From contig JAXMAR010000008.1 in assembly GCA_046350295.1 (NCBI GenBank), positions 1-64,000 of the forward strand: a DNA stretch of 64,000 nt. The letters are read 5' to 3'. Within the stretch, counting starts at the first letter, position 1, and each line of letters starts with the position of its first letter. The stretch comes from JAXMAR01 sp046350295. GTDB lineage: Bacteria; Planctomycetota; Planctomycetia; Gemmatales; Gemmataceae. The translations under genes were made by a program, and so were the position numbers. The notes beneath the pieces were generated by a model that was given only the letters and a program-made list of their open reading frames with translations, did not search any database and had not been told where the DNA came from. Positions 8,196 to 17,500 of the stretch are shown here, one piece after another.

Positions 8196-8822
8196 GTGGT
8201 CCCGACCATCGATGAAATCGAAACCTGGATTGGATGTGGCTTGCCGTCAGGATACCGGTCATTTCTGCAGCTTCACAGAAAGGATGTTGCCCAGGGTGAT
8301 GTTTGCTTGTATGGCGCATCCGTGTTCATCGAGATGAACGACGTCCTTCAGACCAAGAAACACTGCCCTGGGCGAGTGAGCATCGGCAATGACGGCGGCG
8401 CCCGGCAGTTTTTGTTGGGGCTGGACAACGGCCAGATCGTTCGAGTCGGCGATGATGATCTCGGCTCGCCGGAGTTCGAGGATTTCATTGCGGTCGGTTT
8501 TTCCAGCTGGCTTGCCGCCGGTTGCCCGGTCCCCCTGAAACCGGATCCGGTTTACGAACCCACCGAGCGTGTCGCGGTCTATTTGGAGAAACCGCTGCAA
8601 TCCGTGAAGACACTGTTGCTGATCAAGGATCACCTGTCACTTTCGACCTCGATAGCGGAGCTGAAAAAGCTGGCGCAGTCGCCGCCCTGCACGATTGCGG
8701 ATCATCTGACATACGCCCAAGCGATCCGGCGCTGTGCCAAGGTCAATGCAGTCGAAGCGTGTCTTGGCATTCGCTCGATTCACGATTCGTCGATTCAACT
8801 TCCACTCGAATGGCGGGGGTAA
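8196..8822 (+). CDS. SMI1/KNR4 (SUKH) family protein
   Basis: The 208-residue protein starts with GTG 8196; no better start is in frame nearby. Residues 5-110 show the SUKH pattern: GLPSGYRSFLQLH, an acidic strand region, and FLLGLDNGQIVRVGDDDL followed by a Phe-rich stretch (FEDFIAVGFSSWLAAG). SUKH proteins are often immunity proteins that neutralise polymorphic toxins, but many stand alone with unknown partners. No toxin gene is adjacent. The C-terminal ~60 residues are helical and not recognised. Confidence 0.75.
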   Translation: MVPTIDEIETWIGCGLPSGYRSFLQLHRKDVAQGDVCLYGASVFIEMNDVLQTKKHCPGRVSIGNDGGARQFLLGLDNGQIVRVGDDDLGSPEFEDFIAVGFSSWLAAGCPVPLKPDPVYEPTERVAVYLEKPLQSVKTLLLIKDHLSLSTSIAELKKLAQSPPCTIADHLTYAQAIRRCAKVNAVEACLGIRSIHDSSIQLPLEWRG

Positions 8823-8973
8823 GCGATGTTCACCACTCGAGTCTCTTGACCGGCGCGTTTGTTATCTTGCTTAAGTTCGGTAGGGACAGCAGACTTGTCC
8901 ATGAACCAGCCGCCGCGCACGTGAACGGTGTCGTTCGCCTGATCGGCCGTCTTCCGCCCGCCCATACAAAGGA

Positions 8974-9432
8974 ATGATGCTCCCCATGACGCGTTTGACT
9001 TTTCGGAAGATCCGCGCCTCCCCCGCCGTGCCATCCTTCATCGCGCCCGTCGGCCCTATCTGGCTAATTGGCCTGGCCGTGAGCCTATTTCTGGCGGGCC
9101 TGGGGCTGCTGGCCGGTCGGGGCGTCTCCGAATGGATCCTGTTCACCTTCTTCTTTGCTTCGGCGGTGGTGTTCCTTCTAATCTGGCTTTTGGTCGTGGG
9201 TTCGAGTGTCTGGACCGGCGAGACATTGAGGAAAGAGCTTCGGGGTGTCGGCGCCGGACCGCTCGGCAGTACCCTCAAGACGTATGAAGTCATGCCGTGC
9301 CGCCGCGGTGAGGAGTTCGTTTTGTATTGGGTCGAGATTGCGGTTTTATGCATTCACATGTATGTGCTTATCGCGCTTAACCTCGGCTTGGCCTATATCA
9401 TGTTCTCATCGGCCACCGGGATACACTTTTGA
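8974..9432 (+). CDS. Small integral membrane protein, unknown function
   Basis: The protein has 152 residues (148-152 depending on start; ATGs at 8974, 8977 and 8986; AAAGGA at 8968-8973 fits the later ones better). Three hydrophobic spans are visible, at about residues 30-50, 55-80 and 118-145, with a soluble loop (about 82-115) between spans 2 and 3. No family recognised. It is the last gene before a 650-base repeat-bearing gap. Confidence 0.65.
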   Translation: MMLPMTRLTFRKIRASPAVPSFIAPVGPIWLIGLAVSLFLAGLGLLAGRGVSEWILFTFFFASAVVFLLIWLLVVGSSVWTGETLRKELRGVGAGPLGSTLKTYEVMPCRRGEEFVLYWVEIAVLCIHMYVLIALNLGLAYIMFSSATGIHF

Positions 9433-9473
9433 TTGACTGCCGCCACAGGCAGCGTGCCCGCGCGGCAGGGGCG

Positions 9474-9680
9474 AACCCATTAATTGCCTCCCTCGTCAAT
9501 AGCGCGCACCTCGGACGGTTGAAGTTTTTCCCTTCTTTTTTCCGTGGCCTCTCAGGCTGATGGACGAGGCTAACTTCCTTGGCCGCGTCGGAGTCGTTCG
9601 CGAAAGCGGCGTCCGCTCGAAGCGGCGCCAAACACATCAGCAGGGTCGGCCGGAGGCGCCTTGGCCCGGCGCCTCCGGCT
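9474..9680 (+). repeat. Dispersed ~170-200 bp repeat, copy A
   Basis: This stretch matches the reverse complement of 47235-47418. Shared blocks include CGTCAATAGCGCGCACC, GGCCGCGTCGGAGTCGTTC and GGCGTCCGC, then AAGCGGC-CCAAAC and CGGCC-GAGGCGCC. Copy A carries about 35 extra bases (9521-9556, T/C-rich). No convincing ORF is shared, so it is a non-coding dispersed repeat. The rest of the gap 9433-10078 holds only this and the palindrome at 9830-9878. Confidence 0.8.
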
Positions 9681-9829
9681 GCGTCTCCACGGCCTCGCTC
9701 CTGGCGAGAATCGGGACACGCGCCCTAGAAACTCTTCCGTTCCCCTCGGCCGGCTACTCAAAGCGACAGGCTCGACGTTGCCGTGACACTCCTATGTCAC
9801 TGCCCCGCGCGGCGACCGCGAGCTCCCGT

Positions 9830-9878
9830 ACCCCCCCTCTCCCCCTCTGATAGGGGGAGAGGGGTCGGGGTGAGGGGG
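9830..9878. repeat. Dispersed palindromic repeat, second copy
   Basis: A perfect 13-bp hairpin (9834-9846 with 9852-9864, 5-base loop) is followed by the G-rich arm TCGGGGTGAGGGGG. It is the reverse orientation of the element at 81-119. Confidence 0.85.
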
Positions 9879-10078
9879 TCGCCGCCGTCCCAGTTAGTGC
9901 GCGGCTCGCAGGTCAACGACGGAAGCGGGCCGGCTGACGGGCGGGGCGGCGCGAGCGAAGCCGGCGTCGCTCGGGAGGTCCTTGGCGGGCGGAGCGGCGG
10001 CGGGTCTTTCGCCGTTATGAAGGGCGGGGTGAAGGGATTCTTTGCAAGCCTGGCGCGTGCCACGCGCGAAAGGAGAGA

Positions 10079-12916
10079 CTACAGAGCGAGCGGCAGATCG
10101 ACGGTTTTTGTCTCATTCGGGCCGATCCGGACGGGGACCAGGGCGCGACGGCGCGTTTCGGGCTTGAGGGAGTAGACTTTGTATCTGCCGGGCTCCAGCT
10201 TGTCGAACTCGTAGGAGCCGTCGGCCTTGGTTCTGGTGCGAGCTTTTTCCCTGTTCATCTCATCGAGGAGGAGGACTTCCATGCCGGCTTGAGGGCGGTC
10301 CCCTTCGGTGATCTTGCCGCGGAGCCTGGCCGGGCCGATCGTGGCGGGGTCGACGTCAATGCAATCGACCATGACGGTCTCGAAGCGGGCGAGGCCGGCG
10401 TTGTTGATGACGTGGGCGGTGATGGGCGTGGGCCCCTTGCCGTCTTCGGGCAGCGGAAGGGTCGCGGTCCACAGGTTCGGGTCGGCGGCGGTCGGGTCAG
10501 CCGTGGTCATGGCGGCGTCCCGGGGGGGCTTTTCGTCTTGGGGCTTGCCGACGAAGAACTTCACGGCGCGGATGCCGGACTCGGGGTCGAGCGCCTGGAC
10601 GGCGAGTTTCGTCGCGGCGCCGCGCCTGGCCCTGGCGGGGGCGTCGACGAAGCGGACGGCGCTGGGGGCCGTGGCGTCGAAGAGGATGGGCTGGAGGGTC
10701 TGGAGGATCTCGCGGCCCCCTTCGTCGAGGAGGCGGGCGCGGAGCACGCGCTTGCCCCGAATCAGGCTGGTATCGAAGGAGACATGGTGATCGTCGATGG
10801 CGGCTTCGAGGAGAAGGCTGCCGCCGGGGCCACGCGGCCAGAAGCCGATGCGGCGTTGACGCGGCGTGGGAAAGCGGCGGACGTCGTCGGCCTGGAGCTT
10901 GCCGTCTTCGAGCCGGCAGATGCCGATGTCGAGGGTGGCGCCGGCGGGGGGATTGTCGACTTCGACGGCGAAGCCGAAGCCGGGAGCGCTGATCGCGTAG
11001 GCCGGGGTTGGGATGCGCACGGCGGGCCGGCTTTCGAGCCGGCTGGACTCGGCGCGACGGGCGACGGTCTTGTTCACCGCGGCGGTGGGGGTGTATTCGC
11101 TGTCGCGAACCTCGACGTGTTCGCGCGGCGGAGCGATGTCGATTGGCAGCGTGCGCGACTGCAGGACGCGGTTCGTCTCGGCGTCGGTGACGCGCAGTTG
11201 CAGCGGCCCTTTGAGCTCGGGCAGGCCTTCCTTCGGTGGCGCGACATCCGGCAGGGGCGCTTTCAACGTGGCGCCCGCGGCGAGCGCGAGGGACAGCTTG
11301 CCGGGAGAAAGGGGCAGATCGTTGACAAGCAGCTCGATGTTGACCTTGCGCGCGACCGCGAGTTGGTTCCTGACGTATACGAAGAAGACCTCGGACGCCT
11401 GCGCGGGGAGCACCCGCAGCGCCGGAAGGACCGGGTCCGGCTCTTTTGGGTTGGAGCTGACGAGGATTTCGACGTCGTGCGCGATCGCGGGCAGCGGGAC
11501 CGCAATGACGCGATGATAGGTTTTGCCGGCGAAGGAGGCGGCGGCGAGCAGACCGGCCGGGCGCGGCGCGGCGGCGGCGAGGGCGCCCGGCTTCAGCTCG
11601 ATCCGGCAGGGGACGCTGGTGACCAGCGTGCGCGGCGCGTCGGAACGGCGCGCCGCGGGGACTGTGGCGGCGTCCGGGCTGGCCTGGAAGAAGAGATCGT
11701 CCGGCCGGCGCAGCGCCACTTCAACCGGCGGGAACGCTCCAGGGGGCAGCTCCCGTGTCACTTCGAGAACGGCGTCGACACTTTCGCGCGTGGGATTCAG
11801 TTGTTCCAGCGGCTTCAGCAGGCGCAGCCGGGCATACGCTTCCGGCTCGGGGAGGACGAGCGCGGCATTGACGGTCGCCGCGTGCCGGTAGAACGATTCG
11901 CTCTGGCGCAGGCCGGGGCTTTCCAGACCCAGTCCGGCGAAGTCGCGGGCGAAGTAGCGATACTGACCGCCGAGGCGCGACCAGAGAGCGATGGCGCGCT
12001 GAAGGCGGATGCGGGCGCCGATGCGCATTTCTCCGTCGTCGATATGGGGAAGCGTGTCGAGAGGAGAGGCGATCCAGGCCAGCGCCCGCTTCGCCTCCAG
12101 GCTCTCCTGGCGCCGGTACTCTTCCGGCGTCCCTCGGTTCCAGAGGCGACGGACGAGGGCGCCGAGCTTGCCCCAGTGGCCCCAATCATCGGGTTCGAAG
12201 CGTGCCCGCGTCGCCGCGGCCTCGACCGCCTCGAGGCGTTCCGGCGCCATCCCTCCAGCCTCGGCGACGCCGAGGGTCCGTCGATTCCGCTGCAGCGCCT
12301 CGATCTGCTGCTGCCGGACGCCACTCTCGGCGTCATAGACCTCTGGAGCCGGGGTTGTTGTCTTCTGCTCGTCCTCCTGATGGTCGAGGCGCAGCGTCTG
12401 TTCCAGAAGCCGCTGCGCCAAGGCGCGGCGCGCCTTCCAGAGCCCGAGACGGGTGGCGCCGCTCACGAGAGGCGTCGGGCTCGCGAGCAGGCCTTCCAGC
12501 GCGTGCACCTGGATGGGGCCGGCCGTCGGCGCGGCGCTGCGCGCGATGAGGCGGTCGACATTGGCGGCGTCGAAGGGGCGGGTGTACTCGCCCAGCGCGT
12601 CGCGCAGGCTTTTGTCGAGCCGCTGGACCTCGGCCAGGCGCGCCGTCAGGCGGCAGCGCGGGTCCGTGTCGGCGTTTTCGGGGGCAGAGACCAGCGCCTG
12701 CCCGAGCTGGCGCGTGAGGCGTGCCACGGCGTCGAAGGAGCGGCCCTGGTCGGGCGCTTCCTCGAGATAGGCCGGAGCCAGGGAGAGCAGGGCCAGCGCC
12801 TGATCGAGGGCGTCATGGGCCTCGCGGAATTTGCGCTGCGCTTCGGCGACGAAGCGGTATTGCTCGGCCGCCTGCGCCCAGAGCGTCGCGCTCTTCGTCG
12901 CCGGCGAACCCGGGCG
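10079..12916 (-). pseudogene. 3' part of the caspase-like gene: large soluble region with C-terminal carboxypeptidase-regulatory-like domain
   Basis: The frame is continuous with the upstream caspase-like ORF (same reading frame) but separated by TGA 12917-12919. Coding character continues upstream of the GTG at 12727 (AQAAEQYRFVAEAQRKFREA and DALDQALALLSLAPAYLEEA), so 12727 is not the natural start. About 945 residues follow: a helical region, several beta-sandwich-like segments, and a terminal carboxypeptidase-regulatory/CnaB-like domain (LRGKITEGDRPQAGMEVLLL ... SYEFDKLEPGRYKVYSL). It most likely belongs to one ~1500-residue protein with the N-terminal part at 12917-14605. If translated separately it would lack any signal or membrane anchor. 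Confidence 0.72.
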
Positions 12917-14605
12917 TCAAAGGCGGACGAGGGCGGCGTGGCGGGCCTGCATCGCGGCATCGAGGAGCGGGCCGGTCCAGGGAGCCGCGACCGGGTCCGC
13001 TTCCATTTCCTCCGCCGGCGACCCACTTGAAGGCAAGCCCGATCTTCTCCGCAGGCCAATCCTTGGCAGGCACGCGATCGTTGACGTCGACGACCCTGGC
13101 GCAGGAACAGCGTCTCGGCGTAGCGTGGATAACGTGCCCGGGCCGGGCGTGCAGCGCGTCTTCAAGAGACGGAGCGACGAAGCGTCCCCCACGGTTTCCT
13201 TGATCAGGTAAGCAAAGGCGGCGGCCTCCAGGTCGAATTCCGGCGTGTCCTTGGTCTTCGCGCGGAAATCAGCCAGCAGCCTGGACCGGGCTCCCAGGGC
13301 CGGCTCCGGTTTGCCGGTCGCCTTCGTCGCCTGGCACATCATGTCCTCGACCAGCGCGACGATAGCGGGATCTGCCTTGCGCCCCAGCGCCCTCTCCTGC
13401 GCCAGCGACACGGCGTGCGGCTGGACGAGGGCGGCCTGTTGCGCGAAGCTCTTGTTCACCCGTTGCAAAAACGGCCCGTGCGCTTCCAGGACGCGCTCGA
13501 ATCCGCAGCCCGCGCGCCAGGCGCGCTCCATCTCGAGAAGGCCGGCTTGCTCCTGCTGAAACAGGCGCGGCTCCTGGGCGAATGTGGCGCTTTCCCAGCG
13601 GCCGTCGCGCGCCTTCCAGTCTTCCAGCAAGGATGGGGGGTAGACCGGCGCCCGCGCCGCCGCGACGGGACCGCGTGGCCGGGCGTGATCCAGGGCGAGG
13701 AGGGGGAAGTCGCCGGCGCCGTACAGGACAGGCGTTTGCCGGGCGCCCCGATTGCGCTGCGCCCAGCGATCGACGCGGGCGCGGAGGAAAGCGGCCAACT
13801 CCTGAAGGTTGACCTGTCCGTCGCGTTTGCCGGCGGAGCCGTAGCCCTCGGCGTAGCCGCGCAGGCCTGCCTCGAAGTAGTAGGAGAAAACGGAGCGACC
13901 GAGTTCTTCGGAAACGTGGGAGACTTGCCCCGGCGCACAGGCGGCAAGGACGAGGCGCCGCTCATCCGGGACGGCGTCCAGTTCCTTGGGTAGCGCGCCG
14001 GCGATGTTCAGGTTAAGGGCGCCCAGGCGGACGCTGGGGACAGGCTTCATGACGTCGACGACGAGGAGTTGACGCCGTGCCGGGCAGTCGCGCAGGTGTT
14101 CGAGGACGACACGAAAGGGGACCCAGCTCCTCGGGTTGTCCGGCGCCGCGTCGGCGGGCAGGATCATCACCTTGCCGTCCTCGTCGAAGAGGGCATGGGC
14201 GGCGAGGTAGACAACGGCGGTATCGCTCGCGGCGAGGTCCTTGAGCCCGGCCAGCTCGCGCACGATGCAAGCGGCATCCTGGCGTGTCACGGTCCGGGCG
14301 TCGACGCGCTGGAAGAGGTCCGCATCGCGCAGCGCTTTGAGGTCGCTTTCCCCCATGGACAGGACGGGAACGGAGGGCGCCTGATACTCGGCGACGACGA
14401 GCGGCAAGAAGTAAGGTCGCGGCGCCGGGCTGATCCAGGAGAGCACGCCGCCGATCGCCCCGAGCAAGCCGAGAAGGAGCGTGAGGGCAAAGCAGACGCG
14501 CGGCCCGCGCGGCCAGCGGCCGCTTCGCTTCGGGGACAGGATCGTCTTGGGAACCGGCGCATCGTCGCGCCAGCGCTGCGCCAGGGCGCTGCTGTGTTGC
14601 GGCAT
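12917..14605 (-). CDS. Caspase-like (C14-fold) membrane protein, N-terminal part; catalytic Cys absent
   Basis: Start ATG 14605. A transmembrane helix lies at about residues 38-60 (VCFALTLLLGLLGAIGGVLS). It is followed by a caspase-fold domain (about 85-310) with DTAVVYLAAHALFDEDG (H137 in the His position), LLVVDVMKPV, ACAPGQVSHVSEELGRSVFS and YFEAGLRGYAEG, then a QVNLQELAAFLRARVD segment typical of bacterial caspase-like proteins. Where active members have D-C/S-C-H-S, this protein reads D184-V185-M186, so the nucleophile is missing. After about residue 475 the frame degrades: sensible sequence continues in other frames (YPRYAETLFLR near 13120, VVDVNDRVPAKDWPAEKIGL near 13080) before returning near 13020 and ending at TGA 12917. 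Likely one broken gene with 10079-12916. Confidence 0.75.
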   Translation of the reverse strand: MPQHSSALAQRWRDDAPVPKTILSPKRSGRWPRGPRVCFALTLLLGLLGAIGGVLSWISPAPRPYFLPLVVAEYQAPSVPVLSMGESDLKALRDADLFQRVDARTVTRQDAACIVRELAGLKDLAASDTAVVYLAAHALFDEDGKVMILPADAAPDNPRSWVPFRVVLEHLRDCPARRQLLVVDVMKPVPSVRLGALNLNIAGALPKELDAVPDERRLVLAACAPGQVSHVSEELGRSVFSYYFEAGLRGYAEGYGSAGKRDGQVNLQELAAFLRARVDRWAQRNRGARQTPVLYGAGDFPLLALDHARPRGPVAAARAPVYPPSLLEDWKARDGRWESATFAQEPRLFQQEQAGLLEMERAWRAGCGFERVLEAHGPFLQRVNKSFAQQAALVQPHAVSLAQERALGRKADPAIVALVEDMMCQATKATGKPEPALGARSRLLADFRAKTKDTPEFDLEAAAFAYLIKETVGDASSLRLLKTRCTPGPGTLSTLRRDAVPAPGSSTSTIACLPRIGLRRRSGLPSSGSPAEEMEADPVAAPWTGPLLDAAMQARHAALVRL

Positions 14606-14621
14606 GAGACGGCCCCTGCGG

Positions 14622-14662
14622 AGAAAAAGGTGTCAGGACCCTTTTACAAGGTCCCGACACCT
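14622..14662 (-). terminator. Terminator of the BBP7 barrel gene
   Basis: On the minus strand, AGGTGTC-GGACC pairs with GGTCC-GACACCT (one mismatch) around a 9-base loop and is followed by TTTTTCT. It separates the barrel gene from the caspase-like gene. Confidence 0.85.
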
Positions 14663-14684
14663 CTCGTTGACGAACGTCGCGGTC

Positions 14685-15839
14685 TTACCAGGACACCTTC
14701 ACGCCCAGCACGGCGCCGTGCATGAAGACGCCGCCGTTGGTCGTGGTGGCGGCGGTCGTCGGCGCGAGCAGGGAGCCGGTCGTCGGCGCCTGATCGCTGG
14801 CGAGCGCGACGCCCTCGAGCCAGAGCGCCTCATAGCCGCCGTAGATCGAGAGGTTGCAGGTGAGACGATAGCTGGCGATCACGCCCAGCTCGCCGACAAA
14901 GGCGATACGGCCGACGGAGTCGTTCGCGTTGCCGATCAGCGTGCCGATGGGCTGCTGCAAGTCGGCGTCGGAGTGGGCGTCGTTCCAGTAGATGCCGGCC
15001 TTGCCGATGCCGTTGACTTCGAAGCGGCAGGTGTGGACGAACGCCCGGTCGAGGCCGAACTGGAGGCCCCAGAGGTTGTTGCGCGTGTTGAAGTTGATTT
15101 GGTTGCGGGTCGTGGCGGCGCCGACGGCGGGGAAGGCGCCGGAGATGGCGAGGCGCTCATTGAGCTGCAGCCAGCGGAAGCCGAGGCCGACGCGGGTGCA
15201 ATCGCTGGCCCGACGCCAGAAGTTGATTTCACCGGAGCGGAGCTCGGAGTTGTAATCGAAGAGGAAGCTCGGGCCGAGGACACTGGTGAACGGCGTCAAC
15301 GGATTGGTGGGGATGTTGCCGGTGACGCGGTTGCCGGCCAGGCCGAGTCCGGCGCTGGCGTGGAAGTTGTCGACTTGCAGGTAGCGCAGCTCGAGGTCGG
15401 TGCAATCATCGAGACGGCCTTCGAGGGCCAGCTCCCAGCCGCTCTCCCAATCGAAGCGGGCGTTGCTGGCATCCGCAACCGGAGTGCGGCCCGGCGAGTT
15501 GAGGAGCGTCTGGTGGTCGGGATGGGAGCGGTGCAGGTAAAGCCAACCGGCGCGGATCTCCCAGCTCGGCTCGTCGCAGCCGCTCTGGGCGCATTGTCCG
15601 CAGCCGCCGCAACACCCGCCCGCATCCGGGAGAGCGGAGCTGACAGGCCCCGCCGCCGCCGTTCTCCTGGCCGGGGCGGAGCCGGCGGAAAGGTAGTCGG
15701 AGCGGGCCGGCGTTGTCTTTGGCAGAGTGGCGCCGACTTCGCCCGACGTGGGAATGATCTCAACAATCTGGGTATCCTGCCCGCGTGCCGACTGGGCCAG
15801 AATCAACGCGGCCGTCAAAGCCCACATACGCCATTTCAT
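14685..15839 (-). CDS. BBP7-type outer-membrane beta-barrel protein
   Basis: ATG 15839 is chosen because GGAGGCG precedes it and a signal peptide (MKWRMWALTAALILAQSARG) follows; the frame stays open further upstream but without coding character. After a low-complexity, Cys-rich segment (CCGGCGQCAQSGC) the mature protein shows alternating amphipathic strands (WEIRAGWLYLHRS, FDWESGWELALEGRLDD, CTRVGLGFRWLQLNERLAI) and ends in the aromatic-terminal motif LGVKVSW. This matches the planctomycete BBP7 outer-membrane barrel family. Role unknown; probable structural or porin function in the outer membrane. A terminator follows. Confidence 0.85.
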   Translation of the reverse strand: MKWRMWALTAALILAQSARGQDTQIVEIIPTSGEVGATLPKTTPARSDYLSAGSAPARRTAAAGPVSSALPDAGGCCGGCGQCAQSGCDEPSWEIRAGWLYLHRSHPDHQTLLNSPGRTPVADASNARFDWESGWELALEGRLDDCTDLELRYLQVDNFHASAGLGLAGNRVTGNIPTNPLTPFTSVLGPSFLFDYNSELRSGEINFWRRASDCTRVGLGFRWLQLNERLAISGAFPAVGAATTRNQINFNTRNNLWGLQFGLDRAFVHTCRFEVNGIGKAGIYWNDAHSDADLQQPIGTLIGNANDSVGRIAFVGELGVIASYRLTCNLSIYGGYEALWLEGVALASDQAPTTGSLLAPTTAATTTNGGVFMHGAVLGVKVSW

Positions 15840-16253
15840 GCTAACGCCTCCTGCGAGTCCCGCTGGGTTAAACGGGCGCCATTGGAAACGGAAGAGACTG
15901 TGAAAAAAGGGGTCCGAACGTGCGGGCGTCGTCAGAATCCTGAAGAAACGCGGAATGCCTGAAAACGCCAGAACGGTCAGACTCCTTTTTCCAGCCGGGA
16001 AGAGTTTCACACGGTTTTCAAGATCGGCAAAACGGCCCTGGAGGCGGCGTCTTTGGCAGGCGCGGCGCCAAGGTTGCGCACGAAAGAAGCGTGATATCTG
16101 CGCGGACCGTCGCCTTGATTGCAATGGGCGCAAGCCGGAAATCCGTCAGCTCAGGCGCTACCGGCGCAACCGGCACATCTTGACACGGGCCGTCCCCGTT
16201 TCGTCGCAAAGCCGCGAAGCTGGGTAGAATGAAGCCCAAGGAGGTCCATCCCC
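15840..16253. other. Divergent intergenic region
   Basis: It separates the minus-strand barrel gene and the plus-strand LOR/SDH gene and must hold both promoters. TAGAAT at 16225-16230 lies 24 bases before ATG 16254 and could be a -10 element; no matching -35 is obvious. Nothing else recognised. Confidence 0.4.
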
Positions 16254-17474
16254 ATGGCCAATCTCGTCGAGGAAGTCGAGCTGGAAGGGCACATCATCGA
16301 CTCGCTCCTCTTGCCCAAGGTGCTCGATGAAATCCTCACGCGCGGCGGCTCCTTTGCCGTCAAGGAGATCCGCATCGGCGAGAAGCAATCGGACCCCAGC
16401 TACGCCCGGTTGGAGGTCAAAGCCCCGACCGAGGCCGCCCTCGAAGCGATCCTCGACGCCATTCACGATCATGGCGCCGTGCCCGTCGAATCCAGCGACT
16501 GCTCCTTCGTCTCCGCCGACATGGACGGCGCCTTTCCCGACCACTTCTACAGCAGCACGAACTATCGCACCCAGGTGCGGCTCGACGGCGACTGGATCGA
16601 CGTCGCCGACCAGGAGATGGACTGCGGCGTCCTCATCGACCCCGCCGCCAGGACGGCCCGGTGCATCCCGATGATCCGCGTCAGGAAGGGGGACAGGATC
16701 GTCGTCGGCCGGGAGGGACTGCGCGTCTTCCCGGCCGAGGCGAGCGCCCGCCAGCACCTCTTCGAGTTCATGAACAGCTCGGTGTCGAGCGAGAAACCCA
16801 AGGGGGTGACGGTCAAGGAAATCGCCGCCGCCATGAAGCGGACGCGGGCGGCGGGGGAGAAGATCCTGGCGGTGCTCGGCCCGGCCATCGTCCACACCGG
16901 CAGCGCCGGCCACGTCTGCGACCTGATCCGCCTCGGCTACCTCGACGTCCTCTTCGCCGGCAACGCCCTGGCCACGCACGACATCGAGCAGGCCCTCTAC
17001 GGCACCAGCCTCGGCGTCAACATGGAGCGCGGCCTGCCCGCCGAGGAGGGGCACGAGCACCATCTCCGCGCCATCAATACCATCCGCCGCGCCGGCGGCA
17101 TCAAGGCCGCCGTCGACAAGGGCATCCTCAAGAGCGGCATCATGTACGAGTGCGTGGTGCGCGGCTTGCCCTTCGTCCTCGCCGGCAGCATCCGCGACGA
17201 CGGCCCCTTGCCCGAAGTCATCACCGACGCCCTCGAGGCCCAGGACGCGATGCGCCAGTTCGTCCGCGGCGTCGGCTTCTGCCTGATGATGGCGACGATG
17301 CTCCACTCGATCGCGACCGGCAACATCCTGCCCGCCTGGGTCCGCGTCGCCTGCGTCGACATCAACCCGGCGACGGTGACCAAGCTCGCCGATCGCGGCA
17401 GCCAGCAAACGGTCGGCGTCGTGACGGACGTGGAGCCGTTCCTACGTTCGTTGGTCCATGAACTCACAGGCTGA
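16254..17474 (+). CDS. LOR/SDH-domain protein, archaeal-type ornithine cyclodeaminase-like (TIGR00300 family)
   Basis: The 406-residue protein starts at ATG 16254 behind a near-perfect AAGGAGG (16239-16245). The N-terminal ~100 residues (EVELEGHIIDSLLLPKVLDE ... SDPSYARLEV) are the LOR/SDH conserved region. The C-terminal half (VTVKEIAAAMKRTRAAGEKI, GPAIVHTGSAGHVCDLIRLG, ALYGTSLGVNMERG) is the conserved nucleotide-binding part of the TIGR00300 family, whose archaeal members convert ornithine to proline and ammonia and whose relatives form the C-terminal half of cyanobacterial arginine dihydrolases. Length matches the stand-alone family. Two PII-like genes lie 0.8 kb downstream, which fits a role in nitrogen metabolism. 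Exact substrate is inferred. Confidence 0.82.
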   Translation: MANLVEEVELEGHIIDSLLLPKVLDEILTRGGSFAVKEIRIGEKQSDPSYARLEVKAPTEAALEAILDAIHDHGAVPVESSDCSFVSADMDGAFPDHFYSSTNYRTQVRLDGDWIDVADQEMDCGVLIDPAARTARCIPMIRVRKGDRIVVGREGLRVFPAEASARQHLFEFMNSSVSSEKPKGVTVKEIAAAMKRTRAAGEKILAVLGPAIVHTGSAGHVCDLIRLGYLDVLFAGNALATHDIEQALYGTSLGVNMERGLPAEEGHEHHLRAINTIRRAGGIKAAVDKGILKSGIMYECVVRGLPFVLAGSIRDDGPLPEVITDALEAQDAMRQFVRGVGFCLMMATMLHSIATGNILPAWVRVACVDINPATVTKLADRGSQQTVGVVTDVEPFLRSLVHELTG

Positions 17475-17500
17475 TTCTGTCGACGACCTGGAGGATTGCG

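Noticed and set aside
9560..9850. 96-codon plus-strand frame
   Set aside because: It runs through the dispersed repeat and is not shared with the second copy of the repeat.
12917..12919. Programmed readthrough in the caspase-like gene
   Set aside because: The adjacent 250 bases also need frame changes, so ordinary gene decay or assembly error explains it better.
10289..13030. 913-codon open frame on the plus strand
   Set aside because: Antisense to the caspase-like gene, no domain or signal features, Arg/Gly/Ala-rich composition.
15840..16133. N-terminal extension of the BBP7 barrel protein
   Set aside because: The extra residues are Arg-rich without coding character, and a ribosome site plus signal peptide mark ATG 15839.
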